Assembly (NCBI RefSeq): GCF_017377395.1
Contig: NZ_CP061800.1
Span: 4,981,633-5,045,632, forward strand
Direction: 5' to 3'
Length of the DNA: 64,000 nt
DNA from: Desulfonema magnum
Lineage (GTDB): Bacteria > Desulfobacterota > Desulfobacteria > Desulfobacterales > 4be13
Part shown: in pieces, positions 45,274 through 54,849 of the stretch
How the letters are laid out: every line of letters starts with the position of its first letter
Numbering within the stretch: the first letter of the stretch is position 1
The notes under the pieces: generated by a model
What the model was told of the DNA's origin: nothing
Database searches by the model: none
Seen by the model: only the letters and a program-made list of their open reading frames with translations
Program-made: the position numbers and the translations under genes

Positions 45274-46785
45274 TTAATCGCTGATTGCTTTTAAATCCAG
45301 CCTGTTTGCAATATCCTCAGACGTCCGCCTCACAAACTGCTCAAAATCCTCTCCTTCCAGCGGCTTTCCGGGAGCCGGTACTTTCTCAAGGTCATCGGGA
45401 CGGACAAGCGTGGGAGCGTTCACAAGCTCCGGTTTGGGAGACACTTCAAATTCCGCCGGAAATTTGTTTTCAAAATACATCTCCTGAAATCCGGAAAATT
45501 TCAGGGCATGGGCTGTTGAATCAATAATTGCCACATCTTTTTCATCAATAATCCCCTGTTTTCGTGCTTCCACAAGACCGGCCAGGGATTCGCCCCCGTG
45601 AGTGCAGGCGATATGCCCGTTGTGGTTTGCCAGCAGTTCCCAGTCCATAATGGCCTGTTCTGTGACTTCGACAAAGAAGACGTTTTGTCTGTCTGATTTC
45701 TGATTATAAAGGTCAGCCAGATGAATCACCCGGGGCATGGAAACCGGATTGCCGATCATGGCGGCCTGGGCCACACTCGGCTTTACCGTGACCGGAACGA
45801 ATTTCCGCTTTTCTGCGTCTGTCTCCTGGTAATACAGATAAACCGGATTGGCATGTTCTGACTGCACACCGATGATCTTTGGCAAGGCATTGATCACGCC
45901 TGTTTCATAGAACTTGAGAAATCCGCTCATGACAGCCGTGATATTGCCTGCGTTGCCGATAGGCACAATAATGACCTTGTTCTCCATGTCATATTCAAAA
46001 TCCTGTGCGATTTCATAGGAATAGGACTCCTGCCCCAGAATTCTCCAGGCATTTTTGGAATTTAAAAGGGCCACATTATAATTTTCTGCCAGACGCTCCA
46101 CCACCTTCATGCAGTCGTCAAACACACCGGGAATTTCGAAAACAGACGCTCCGCTTCCCAGCGGCTGGGAAAGCTGCTGGGGTGTCACTTTTTTGTGGGG
46201 AAGAAGCACGGCAGATTTGATATGCGGTTTAAGATAAGACGCATAGAGCGCGGCAGAGGCGGATGTATCACCTGTGGACGCGCATATGGCCAGCACATCG
46301 GAAACCAGCCCGCTTTGCACCAGAAAATGAATATAGCTCAGAGCACTCGCCATTCCCCGGTCTTTGAACGATGCGCTGGGATTTTGTCCGTCATTTTTAA
46401 AATAAAATTTCCCCCCTGCCTTTTCCTGCATAAACGCATTGGCTTCCACAACAGGCGTGTGTCCTTCGCCCAGCCAGACCACAGCCTCGGGGGGAATAAC
46501 CGGGCCGATAAACTCGTGATAAAGATAAATTCCCTTTAAGGCCGGAATTTTCAGCATCTTACGATAATCGAAAATCTGCTGCCACAGGGTCCCCGGAATA
46601 TCTTTTAATCGGTCAAAATGACTGTCATAAATAAGAAGCACCTGGCCGCAGGCCGGACAGGTGTAAAGTAATTTTTCAATGCCATATTCCAAACCACAGC
46701 CCAGACAGCGATAGACCATCTGTCCTTTTTGCTTCGGAATAATGTAAGGTCGGATTTCTTTTGGAAAATTTTCTGTTTTCATCAT
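45274..46785 (-). CDS. thrC: Threonine synthase with N-terminal zinc ribbon
   Basis: 503 residues. N-terminal CLGCG and CPACG (about 28-46) form a zinc ribbon. The PLP lysine is in NPSASFKDRGMASA; phosphate-binding loop STGDTSASAALYA and GNAGNITAVMSG follow. It converts O-phosphohomoserine to threonine. Slightly longer than the usual approximately 400-residue type II enzyme because of the ribbon and the C-terminal extension. Two consecutive ATG codons (46785 and 46782) follow AAGGATAGC; either may be used. Single gene with its own terminator. Confidence 0.93.
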   Translation of the reverse strand: MMKTENFPKEIRPYIIPKQKGQMVYRCLGCGLEYGIEKLLYTCPACGQVLLIYDSHFDRLKDIPGTLWQQIFDYRKMLKIPALKGIYLYHEFIGPVIPPEAVVWLGEGHTPVVEANAFMQEKAGGKFYFKNDGQNPSASFKDRGMASALSYIHFLVQSGLVSDVLAICASTGDTSASAALYASYLKPHIKSAVLLPHKKVTPQQLSQPLGSGASVFEIPGVFDDCMKVVERLAENYNVALLNSKNAWRILGQESYSYEIAQDFEYDMENKVIIVPIGNAGNITAVMSGFLKFYETGVINALPKIIGVQSEHANPVYLYYQETDAEKRKFVPVTVKPSVAQAAMIGNPVSMPRVIHLADLYNQKSDRQNVFFVEVTEQAIMDWELLANHNGHIACTHGGESLAGLVEARKQGIIDEKDVAIIDSTAHALKFSGFQEMYFENKFPAEFEVSPKPELVNAPTLVRPDDLEKVPAPGKPLEGEDFEQFVRRTSEDIANRLDLKAISD

Positions 46786-46943
46786 GCTATCCTTAAATTG
46801 GGTGAGTTGTCCGTTATTCGCTGCCTGTTAACCGCCGCAATAAACCACAGACCACGGACAACAGACATCTGTATGTGTTAAATTCAATGTTTGATGGAAA
46901 ATGTCCGGTTTGTCAAGTCAGGAATGGAGGCCGAACTTTTTGT

Positions 46944-47005
46944 CACTCGACAATCAAGTTTTTTGCCCCGGTTCGGACAAAAAATTTGTCATTCCGTTTG
47001 ACGAC
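46944..47005. repeat. Half of a CACTCGAT-family element
   Basis: CACTCGACAATCAAGTTTTTT followed by a diverged core (TTGTCATTCCGTTTGACGAC) without a recognisable right end. Just downstream, at about 47085-47115, is a TTTTCAA/TTCCCAA heptamer run. Confidence 0.5.
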
Positions 47006-47128
47006 CCGACTGAACTCGCCGAAATCTGAAATAAGAAACAATAAAACTAAAGATCAGGGATAACAATTTAAAATCACGAAATTTTCAATTTTCAATTCCC
47101 AATTCCCGGTTCAAGAAAGGGAAGTTGC

Positions 47129-47157
47129 TTGACAAATTCCGTAAAAAAAGAGAATAT
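47129..47157 (+). promoter_or_regulatory. Candidate sigma70 promoter of metG
   Basis: TTGACA (47129-47134), 17 bases, GAATAT (47152-47157), about 260 bases before the metG start. The 20 bp-ended element at 47258 lies between promoter and gene, so it would be transcribed in the leader. Confidence 0.5.
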
Positions 47158-47257
47158 TCACTTGTCTGAGAGCGATTATAATTTCCTGTACAGACAAAAA
47201 ATAGTGATGAGGTAGAAAAAAATATGGAACAAAATTTAGCACATTGTTTAAAATGGC

Positions 47258-47387
47258 ACTGGTTCAGTTCAATGGGATTTTCCGGAAAAATCGCCTGAAA
47301 CCCTCTGAAAACACAGCGAATTTCCGGAAAACCGGAGGTGCCTTCAACTATCTGATTTTACAGGGATTCCCATTGAACTGAACCAGT
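47258..47387. repeat. 130 bp MITE-like element in the metG leader
   Basis: Exact 20 bp terminal inverted repeats: ACTGGTTCAGTTCAATGGGA at 47258-47277 and its complement at 47368-47387. Interior has TTTCCGGAAAA motifs and no gene. Confidence 0.88.
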
Positions 47388-47413
47388 ATCCAATTATTTA
47401 AAGGAGAATATTT

Positions 47414-49351
47414 GTGACTGAACCTTTTTATATTACAACACCGATTTATTATGTAAATGCAAGACCTCATCTGGGACATGCATATACAACGATTATTGCT
47501 GATATTACATCCAGGTTTCATTCCATGCTCGGATCTGAAACATTTTTTCTTACGGGTACGGATGAACATGGCGACAAAATCATACGTGCCGCGAAAGAGG
47601 AAAATCTGAGTCCCCGGGCATATGTTGACAATATCAGCGGACTTTACAGTGACCTCTGGCCTAAACTGAATATTAAATATAATAAATTTATACGCACCAC
47701 TGATCCCGCACATATGGCAGTAGTGGAACAGATACTTCAGAAAATCTATGATTCGGGTGATATTTATTTCAGCGAATATGAGGGACTTTACTGTTTCGGA
47801 TGCGAACGCTTTTACACAGAGCGTGAACTGGTTGACGGGAAATGCCCTGATCATGAAACAAAGCCGGAGGTGATCAAAGAATCCAACTATTTCTTTAAAA
47901 TGAGTAAATATCAGGACTGGCTCATTGAACACATTCAGACACATCCGGATTTCATACGTCCTGAACGCTATAAAAATGAAGTGCTGGCTTTTCTGAGAGA
48001 ACCGCTCGAAGATCTGTGCATATCCCGTCCCAAGACACGCCTGAAATGGGGAATTACGTTACCTTTTGATGATGATTATGTTACATATGTGTGGTTTGAC
48101 GCGCTGTTAAATTATGTTTCCGCACTGGGATACCCGGACGGTGAGTTGTTTAAAAAATACTGGCCCCATGTCCGGCATATTACCGCCAAAGATATTTTAA
48201 AACCCCATGGTATTTATTGGCCCATCATGCTCAAGGCCGCGGGAATTCCGGTGTATAATCAGTTGAATGTTCACGGATACTGGAATGTTGATGAAAGCAA
48301 GATGTCCAAAAGCCTCGGAAATGTCATTGATCCTCTTCAGCTCAGAAACATTTACGGACTGGATGCATTTCGCTTCTTTCTGACACGGGATATGGTTTTC
48401 GGGCTGGATTCCAATTTCAGCGAAACTGCTCTGATTCAGCGCATTAATGCGGAGTTGGCAAATGATCTGGGGAATCTGTTCTCCCGGGTGCTTGCAATGG
48501 TTCATAAATACTTCAAAGGAATTGTTCCTGAAATGGACCCTGATGTTGAGCAGGAACTACAGTTTGGTCTGAAACCCGATGCGCTGAAAGCTGTTGACAA
48601 CTTTGCAGAGGAAATGAACGACTTTGCATTTCACAAGGGGCTGATCGCCGTATGGGAATTTATCGGCAAGATGAACAAATATGTTGATGTGACAGCCCCG
48701 TGGGTTCTTGCAAAGCAAAAATCAAGCAGAAAACAGCTTGAAGTGGTAATGTATAACCTCCTTGAAGGACTCCGAGTTGTATCGGGTCTTATTTATCCTG
48801 TCATGCCGGACACAGCCATTATAATGCAGAAGCATCTCGGGGTGATGGATCCGGAAAGCGGGGAAAAGCCTTTTTATCATCTGGATACGCTCAGAACCTG
48901 GAAAACCATAACTCCGGGCATAAAACTTCCGAAATCAACTGCCCTTTTTCCGAGAATTGATATTAAAAAAATGAAAGCAGAGATGGCTGAGAAAGTGCCT
49001 GATGAATCCGGCCCAAAACCTGAGATCAAGCCTGAGATTTCCATGGAAACATTTGCTGAAGTTGATCTCAGGGTCGCCACGGTGATTCATGCGGAAGCCA
49101 TTCCCAGGGCAAAGAAACTCCTGAAACTGGAAGTTGATATCGGTGAGAAAAGAACCATCGTGGCAGGTATTGCTCAGAATTATACACCCGAAGAGATGGT
49201 GGGAAAGCAGGTCATTATTGTGGCAAATCTGAAGCCTGCCAAATTAATGGGCGTTCTGTCCAAAGGAATGCTGATTGCGGCTGTTGATGACAACGGATGC
49301 ACAGTTGCAACTCTGGATAAGCAAGTAAAGGCTGGAACACGCCTGAGCTGA
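47414..49351 (+). CDS. metG: Methionyl-tRNA synthetase
   Basis: 645 residues starting at GTG 47414 with AAAGGAG seven bases upstream. HIGH-type motif PHLGHAYT, zinc-binding knuckle CFGCERF...GKCPDH, KMSKS motif in ESKMSKSLGNV, anticodon-binding helical domain, and a C-terminal EMAP/tRNA-binding domain (VDLRVATVIHAEAIPRAKKL onward, about 535-645). Charges tRNA-Met and the initiator tRNA. Complete and intact. Confidence 0.97.
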   Translation: MTEPFYITTPIYYVNARPHLGHAYTTIIADITSRFHSMLGSETFFLTGTDEHGDKIIRAAKEENLSPRAYVDNISGLYSDLWPKLNIKYNKFIRTTDPAHMAVVEQILQKIYDSGDIYFSEYEGLYCFGCERFYTERELVDGKCPDHETKPEVIKESNYFFKMSKYQDWLIEHIQTHPDFIRPERYKNEVLAFLREPLEDLCISRPKTRLKWGITLPFDDDYVTYVWFDALLNYVSALGYPDGELFKKYWPHVRHITAKDILKPHGIYWPIMLKAAGIPVYNQLNVHGYWNVDESKMSKSLGNVIDPLQLRNIYGLDAFRFFLTRDMVFGLDSNFSETALIQRINAELANDLGNLFSRVLAMVHKYFKGIVPEMDPDVEQELQFGLKPDALKAVDNFAEEMNDFAFHKGLIAVWEFIGKMNKYVDVTAPWVLAKQKSSRKQLEVVMYNLLEGLRVVSGLIYPVMPDTAIIMQKHLGVMDPESGEKPFYHLDTLRTWKTITPGIKLPKSTALFPRIDIKKMKAEMAEKVPDESGPKPEIKPEISMETFAEVDLRVATVIHAEAIPRAKKLLKLEVDIGEKRTIVAGIAQNYTPEEMVGKQVIIVANLKPAKLMGVLSKGMLIAAVDDNGCTVATLDKQVKAGTRLS

Positions 49352-49384
49352 AATTCAGTTTTTTGAGATAAAGATGTGCAGCTT

Positions 49385-49460
49385 GTAATGCCACAAAGAC
49401 ACGAAGGTGCGAAGTCCCACGAAGGTTTTTTTGTGTGTCTTTGTGCCTTCGTGTCTTTTC
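49385..49460. repeat. Dispersed CACGAAGG hairpin
   Basis: AAAGACACGAAGG and CCTTCGTGTCTTT are inverse copies around CCCACGAAGG. The same sequence type, less symmetric, is at 2883-2955. Confidence 0.7.
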
Positions 49461-49598
49461 AGCCTTTTGATACGGTACAAAGTCCGAATCGTCAGTTGTA
49501 TGATTTACCGCACTCTGTTTGACTTTTTTATTTGATAAAAAAAACGCTTAATCTGTCATTGGAAGCGGGCAAAAAAGTTCCATTTCACTCTGCTTTTT

Positions 49599-49880
49599 TT
49601 GTCGCTTAATTCACCGGTTATATTTTTTCAAGGTAACTACTCAGGAAAATTTAATCTTCGCATCTCTCCCGAACTTCATGAACGACTGGCTGTCGTTACC
49701 GAAGCCGAGGGAAAGACGCTGAGTTCATTGGCACGGGAAGCATTACAAAAGTTCGTTCAACAGACTGGCTGCCCCATTACTGAACCGCACATTAAAAAGT
49801 TGGAAAACATGATAAGCCGATTTCTGAAAACACACCGTGAGAAGCTAAGGAATGAGCATGAAATAATATGCCCATTTTGA
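49599..49880 (+). pseudogene. HicB-like ribbon-helix-helix fragment, cut by the IS
   Basis: The core YSGKFNLRISPELHERLAVV then TEAEGKTLSSLAREALQKFV is the C-terminal DNA-binding ribbon-helix-helix part of HicB-type antitoxins. The N-terminal HicB fold is absent, the only in-frame start is a TTG (49599) without a good ribosome site, and the last codons (ICPF then TGA) already belong to the left end of the IS. No HicA toxin is seen. Likely a remnant of a toxin-antitoxin locus. Confidence 0.55.
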
Positions 49881-51201
49881 TTTTTATATGTTAAAAAATT
49901 GCGTAATCCTGTAAAGTGTATTTCAAAATCACTTTATCAAAAGGAGATTATTATGCAACCCTATTCCTTAGAAGTAGAAGAAATCATGCGGCGATACTAT
50001 GAGAGTCTGAATGAAAAAGACCGCCGGCGATATGCCGGTATTGAAGCTTTGAAATTGGGACATGGCGGACAAAATTATATTGCCAAAGTCTTGGGTTGCA
50101 GCAGGCGGACTGTGCGCAAAGGAGCGATCGAAGTAAGCGGCCTGCCCGGACACATCGTAGCAAAACAAATTGGAAAATCTCCTGCTGAATCTTCTGAAAT
50201 ACGTAAAAAAGGTGGCGGACGCAAACAGTATCTGACTGAGCACCCTGAAATAGACGAGCAGTTTTTGAATGTGGTGCGTGAGCATACAGCAGGAGATCCG
50301 ATGGATGAAAAGGTACGATGGACAAATCTGAGGGAGTGGGAAATCGCGGAGGCTCTGGAAAAAAAATACGGAGTAAAAGTGAGTCGTAACATTGTCCGTC
50401 AATTGCTCAAAAAGCATGACTATCGGTTGCGTAAAGCTCAGAAACGCAAACCTATGAAAAAAAACGTACCAGATCGCGACGCTCAGTTTGACAATATTTT
50501 GAAACTCAGATCAGAATACCGGAAGGCCGGTAATCCCGTTATCAGCATGGATACCAAGAAAAAAGAATATCTTGGAAATTTTTACAGGAAAGGCCGACTA
50601 TATACGCTGGAGGAATTGCAAGTTTTCGATCATGATTTTACAAGTTTTGCCGAAGGTGTCATAATTCCGCATTGTTTTTATGACCTGCGACTCAATATCG
50701 GGTATGTTCAGGTGGGAACAAGTCATGATACCAGTGAATTTGCCTGTGACAGTTTCCGTCATTGGTGGTATGGTTACGGTTGCCGAATATATCCAAATGC
50801 CACGTCAGTTTTGATATTGTGCGATGGTGGCGGCAGCAACAGTTCCCGACATTACCTTTTCAAACAAGATTTACAAATTCTGGCGGATGAAATCGGGATT
50901 GAAATCCGAATCGCTCATTACCCGCCCTATTGTTCCAAATTTAATCCGATCGAACATCGCCTGTTTCCTCATATTACTCGTGCGTGTCAGGGAGTAATCT
51001 TTTCAAGTTTGGAGGTGGTGACTGATCTGATAGCCAAAACACATACCAAAAAAGGTTTAAAAGTCTTTGTCCATGTTATTGATAAAGTCTATGAAACCGG
51101 TCGAAAAGTTGCTGAAACTTTTAAATCAGAAATGCGAATTGTATTCGACAAAATTTTACCCAAATGGAATTATCGTGCAATTCCAATAAATTAAAATGGG
51201 A
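49871..51201. mobile_element. ISAzo13-type insertion sequence
   Basis: About 1.33 kb. The transposase gene is bracketed by CCCATTTTGATTT (from 49871) and AAATTAAAATGGG (ending about 51201), imperfect terminal inverted repeats. A target duplication could not be identified. Confidence 0.75.
49953..51194 (+). CDS. ISAzo13-family transposase, apparently intact
   Basis: 413 residues from the ATG at 49953 (AAAGGAG upstream), with an N-terminal helix-turn-helix (IAKVLGCSRRTVRKGAIE), then an RNase H-fold DDE domain: first Asp in VISMDTKKKEYLGNF, second in LILCDGGGSNSSRHY, and Glu in YCSKFNPIEHRLF. No frameshift or internal stop, so possibly active. The region downstream (HEPN pair) begins only about 60 bases after the right end. 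Confidence 0.9.
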   Translation: MQPYSLEVEEIMRRYYESLNEKDRRRYAGIEALKLGHGGQNYIAKVLGCSRRTVRKGAIEVSGLPGHIVAKQIGKSPAESSEIRKKGGGRKQYLTEHPEIDEQFLNVVREHTAGDPMDEKVRWTNLREWEIAEALEKKYGVKVSRNIVRQLLKKHDYRLRKAQKRKPMKKNVPDRDAQFDNILKLRSEYRKAGNPVISMDTKKKEYLGNFYRKGRLYTLEELQVFDHDFTSFAEGVIIPHCFYDLRLNIGYVQVGTSHDTSEFACDSFRHWWYGYGCRIYPNATSVLILCDGGGSNSSRHYLFKQDLQILADEIGIEIRIAHYPPYCSKFNPIEHRLFPHITRACQGVIFSSLEVVTDLIAKTHTKKGLKVFVHVIDKVYETGRKVAETFKSEMRIVFDKILPKWNYRAIPIN

Positions 51202-51262
51202 AAGTTATTTAATACCGATTCCTAAAATTGAAACTCATAAAAAATTGATAAGGAAGTTTGCA

Positions 51263-51754
51263 ATGGATGAAAAAAACAAAGCAATTTTAGATGAATATTT
51301 AATTAATATTTCAATTTTTTATACGACGGTTACAGAATGGATGAAAGATAAATCATTATTCTGTGAGGAAAAAGATTATAACATAAACGAAAAAGCATCA
51401 GGCGACTATGTAACTAAAAAACTGGTTATTTTCAGAGACACAGGTAACCAGATTGCAGAAATCTGTCCTGTCGGAGCATGGGTGATTGGCGCGAACGGAC
51501 GAATTGACTTAATAGGTGACTTTGATCGGCAGATTCTTATATATTTAAAAAAAGATTTGAAAACAAAGGGTTCGACAGCAGTATCTTCTGATGAAGAACA
51601 GTGTGATGTATCAGAAATCAGTCATTCTCTTTATAAGGGGTTCGGGCAGGACGGATGGTATTGGATTGAAGACAAACGACTTGGCAAAGCTCATGCTGTA
51701 AACAAAGAATTATTCTTTGATTTATTGGCGGAGGTATCCGATTATGAGTTTTGA
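51263..51754 (+). CDS. Unknown protein, partner of HEPN gene
   Basis: 163 residues, family not recognised. Start ATG at 51263 follows AAGGAAG. The protein has an N-terminal helical part (LDEYLINISIFYTTVTEWMK), a beta-rich middle with AEICPVGAWVIGANGRIDL and FDRQILIYLKKD, and a conserved-looking end GWYWIEDKRLGKAH...DLLAEVSDYEF. No nucleotidyltransferase (MNT) signature GSxxRG, no HTH, no membrane segment. Its end overlaps the HEPN gene by 11 bases, the usual layout of an antitoxin or regulator and its effector. Its role as antitoxin is inference. Confidence 0.65.
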   Translation: MDEKNKAILDEYLINISIFYTTVTEWMKDKSLFCEEKDYNINEKASGDYVTKKLVIFRDTGNQIAEICPVGAWVIGANGRIDLIGDFDRQILIYLKKDLKTKGSTAVSSDEEQCDVSEISHSLYKGFGQDGWYWIEDKRLGKAHAVNKELFFDLLAEVSDYEF

Positions 51755-52283
51755 AACTCCGCTTGACCGGATATGGGAATCATATCAGGTGATGTGTGAC
51801 TGCCTTAAAATTGCCCAACGGGGTGTAGTTGAAAAAAATATGCGCCTTTTAAACAAAACCGGCTTCTGGAGCAGTTCGGAAGAAGAGGCAAGAATGCAGA
51901 TTAAAAAAGGCAGAAGCGATGCAAATGATTATGTCATTTTATCTCTATGGGCGGCATTTGAAAGAATTATAACGGAATATCTGCTAATACAGGGGCGTAA
52001 GATTTTAGACAGTCCTCCGACCGAATTCAATCAGAAAGTTTATCGGAAAATAGAACATGAAATGGAATATTGGAAACCAGATGATATCCTCAATATGTTC
52101 AAATCAGTTATTGATTCCAGTCTGATAGGACAAGCCAAACAGATAAAGCAGTATCGGGACTGGGTGGCTCACCGTAATATCAGCAAAGGTGCTCCCGCAA
52201 ATGTTCCGCCAAAGAAAGCATATGAAATACTGTCTGAAATTCTTTACAGATTAGAAAATCATCCTGATGTTGATACAAATTAA
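51744..52283 (+). CDS. HEPN-like protein, candidate RNase toxin
   Basis: 179 residues from the ATG at 51744 (GGAGG upstream). All-helical. ANDYVILSLWAAFERIITEYL resembles the first long helix of HEPN proteins and IKQYRDWVAHRN contains the RX4H catalytic motif (R-D-W-V-A-H), shared with HEPN ribonucleases such as MAE_28990-type nucleases and HEPN/MNT toxins. The usual MNT antitoxin is not present; the unknown 163-residue gene takes its place. Located between an IS and a 16 bp-ended repeat element, in a patch with antitoxin remnants. Confidence 0.65.
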   Translation: MSFETPLDRIWESYQVMCDCLKIAQRGVVEKNMRLLNKTGFWSSSEEEARMQIKKGRSDANDYVILSLWAAFERIITEYLLIQGRKILDSPPTEFNQKVYRKIEHEMEYWKPDDILNMFKSVIDSSLIGQAKQIKQYRDWVAHRNISKGAPANVPPKKAYEILSEILYRLENHPDVDTN

Positions 52284-52303
52284 AAAATTGTGAAACCCGA
52301 TGT

Positions 52304-52418
52304 GTACTACACCACTTTGAAAGTCCGTGTGAGTCCCCTTATGACTCTGGCGGGTCATGTAAAATCAGCCTTCCGGCTTCCCGAAGGGGGGGCATGTATT
52401 TACAAAGTGGTGTAGTAC
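52304..52418. repeat. 115 bp MITE-like element after the HEPN gene
   Basis: GTACTACACCACTTTG at 52304-52319 and its exact complement at 52403-52418. The interior contains CCTTCCGGCTTCCCGAAGG-like hairpin sequence. It begins 20 bases after the HEPN stop and may serve as its terminator. Confidence 0.8.
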
Positions 52419-53118
52419 TCTTTTGCGCCAGTTATCATTTATACGAAAAACAGAGTGAAACGATGAAATGGATTCTGCTGACAATTATTTTAGGGCTTAT
52501 ACCAATATCGTTCGGCATGATTTTTGCACAGCCGGACGGAAATGCCCGGCATTTCCGCATTTTGGAGAAATTGTTTCCGAAAAACGCCCGGCGGACATTT
52601 CGGGATTTCAGTTTTCCGGATATATGAATTCAGTTAGTTACAAATATACGCAAAAATCGTGCCGAACGGTATTGGGCTTATACCATTTCTCTAATGAAAT
52701 TATACATTGATTATGTCCATAACTTCATTCGATAAGGAACATTTATTGTATAATTGCAACAGTGAATCGGTATTACATTGACAGGGTGTGACAAATCAGA
52801 ATTCGGACTTTTAATGATATCTTTGGAAAAGAAAGATGAAACCAGACAGGTAAAGTACAACAAATATACGGGTGAGGCATGGTGGGCGAGCAATACTTCC
52901 TGGAAAAAAATCAAAGAGATGGAAAAAAGTATCCGGGAAATCATGGAAATATACTTCGGGTATATGGAAGGCATTTACCATTGAACATGACCAATAGCGA
53001 AACGTATAAATAACAGGCTGGTGCGGACATCTCTGAGTTTGGCTGAAAAACGCTGAATTCAACGTCGCACACAACCCGGCCTTATCGAAACAGACAAGTT
53101 CACTAGGAATGAACAATG
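52419..53118. other. Intergenic, possible tiny ORFs only
   Basis: A 54-residue frame at 52463-52627 (MKWILLTIILGLIPISFGMI start, one hydrophobic helix) and a frame at 52814-52984 with YNKYTGEAWWASNTSWKKIK, which looks like the end of a larger protein, are the only candidates. Neither has a good ribosome site; both could be remnants. Confidence 0.3.
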
Positions 53119-53168
53119 TCAGCTGATCGAAATTTTGTTCTGATTCTTTGATTTTTCTGATCTGCTGA
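53119..53168. repeat. Short TCAGCTGATCGAAA element
   Basis: TCAGCTGATCGAAA and TTTTCTGATCTGCTGA, imperfect inverses, the smallest member of the family at 578, 12714, 15846 and 16567. Confidence 0.5.
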
Positions 53169-53223
53169 ATAAGGTTCTCATTCCTGGTAATATCGTCTCA
53201 ACACCGTACCTTAAGGACAGGAG

Positions 53224-54717
53224 ATGCGAAATCAAGACAGATGTACCCTCTCGTTTCCATGCACTGGTATGGGCACAGGAGGGAAATACAGAAGCAAAAG
53301 AATGAAAAAAAGGACTTCGGTTCAGCGTCCTGAATTGCTGATTCCCCGTTCCAACTGGAAATATTATCGTTCAAATGTGAAGAGCAGAAATGTCAGAAAA
53401 AAACCCTTGGCATCCGTTTGCAGAAAGATATTTAAATATGCGACATCGCTCTTTCTTTTGTTTGTTGTTATTTACGGAATATCAGGCGGAGCAGTGTATC
53501 ACTACATGCCGACACGGCCTGATGATTTTTCAAATATGCTCTCTGAGGAAGAAAGCAAATCTGACAATCCTCTCCTCAATGATGAGCGATCCATTGGTAA
53601 GAAAGATATCCGGACGTTGCTGGATAGCAGACGTTTTATTAATATCAGAAATAAGCAATTTGATTTTATTTCTGAAGGGCATTGTTTTCAGGTAGATACA
53701 ACGCTTGATATTCCTTTGCAGAATTTTCTGTTAGAGAAGTTAGACAGATCCACAGCCAGATATATCGGGATTGTGGCAATGGAACCCTATACAGGCAGGG
53801 TTCTTTCAATGGTAAGTTTTGATGAAAATGATCCGTACAATAATCTTTGTACTGACAGCAGGTTTCCCGCTGCAAGCGTTTTTAAAATCGTAACCGCAGC
53901 AGCCGTGATTGAAAAATGCGGTTTTAATTCCGACTCTAAAATTGCATACAGCGGCGGGAAACATACATTATACAAATCTCAGCTGAAAAAAAAATCAAAA
54001 AGAAGAAGAATGAGAGATATAACGCTTCGAGATTCTTTTGCCCAGTCAGTCAATCCTGTTTTCGGAAAAATCGGTGTGCATTATCTTGGAAAAGATGCCC
54101 TTGAAGCATATGCCGATGCTTTCGGATTTAATCAGGATATCGGTTTTGAAATTCCGGTCGCGCCCAGCATGATTACGGTTTTTGATGATCCTTATCATTG
54201 GGCCGAAGTTGCCAGCGGATTTAACCGGGAAACAACAATATCCCCTCTTCACGGGGCATTGATGGTCTCGACGATACTGAATCATGGCAGGCTGGTAGAA
54301 CCGGTCCTTGTGGAGGAGATACTGGACGACAATGGCAAACTTCTGTATCAGAGCGAGCCTGTCACCCTTAACCGGGTGATTACCTCTGACGCGTCAAAAA
54401 TCGTCAAACGCCTCATGGGGGCCACCATAGCATCCGGTACTTGCAGAAAGGCATTCAGAGGGTATAAAAAAGATACCGTCCTTTCCCGGCTCAACATCGG
54501 CGGGAAAACCGGGACCATCAGCAATAAAAAAAGAGATGCCCGTTATGACTGGTTTGTGGGTTTTGCCGAAGAAAAACAGGGACCAGGAACAATTGTCATA
54601 TCAGCCGTTGTCGCACATGGCAAATATATCGGCATCAAAGCAAAGCAATATGCCCGTTTTGCAATAAAAGAATATTTTAACAATTATTTTGAAAAACAGA
54701 AAAGAGTTCAAAATTGA
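53224..54717 (+). CDS. Penicillin-binding transpeptidase-domain protein
   Basis: 497 residues: basic N-terminus, one membrane helix (YATSLFLLFVVIYGISGGAV, about 77-96), then a transpeptidase domain in the periplasm. Motifs: SxxK as AASVFKI (about 222), SxN as SVN in FAQSVNPVF, and KTG in GGKTGTISNKKR. The PBP dimerisation domain of class B PBPs and the glycosyltransferase of class A are both absent, so it is a stand-alone PBP-like enzyme, perhaps an auxiliary transpeptidase. Start at 53224 with AAGGA six bases upstream; an ATG at 53302 is possible. Confidence 0.82.
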   Translation: MRNQDRCTLSFPCTGMGTGGKYRSKRMKKRTSVQRPELLIPRSNWKYYRSNVKSRNVRKKPLASVCRKIFKYATSLFLLFVVIYGISGGAVYHYMPTRPDDFSNMLSEEESKSDNPLLNDERSIGKKDIRTLLDSRRFINIRNKQFDFISEGHCFQVDTTLDIPLQNFLLEKLDRSTARYIGIVAMEPYTGRVLSMVSFDENDPYNNLCTDSRFPAASVFKIVTAAAVIEKCGFNSDSKIAYSGGKHTLYKSQLKKKSKRRRMRDITLRDSFAQSVNPVFGKIGVHYLGKDALEAYADAFGFNQDIGFEIPVAPSMITVFDDPYHWAEVASGFNRETTISPLHGALMVSTILNHGRLVEPVLVEEILDDNGKLLYQSEPVTLNRVITSDASKIVKRLMGATIASGTCRKAFRGYKKDTVLSRLNIGGKTGTISNKKRDARYDWFVGFAEEKQGPGTIVISAVVAHGKYIGIKAKQYARFAIKEYFNNYFEKQKRVQN

Positions 54718-54849
54718 GAATTGAGGGCAGGATTTTATAGTTTCCCATGTCCTTTGCCAGCATCGGGCGCATTTACGACTTGGAAGAGCAGTTTTTCAGT
54801 CCCGGAAATGACTGCCCCCCCGGGCGTCTCGTGTCCGACCTTTTCTTTC

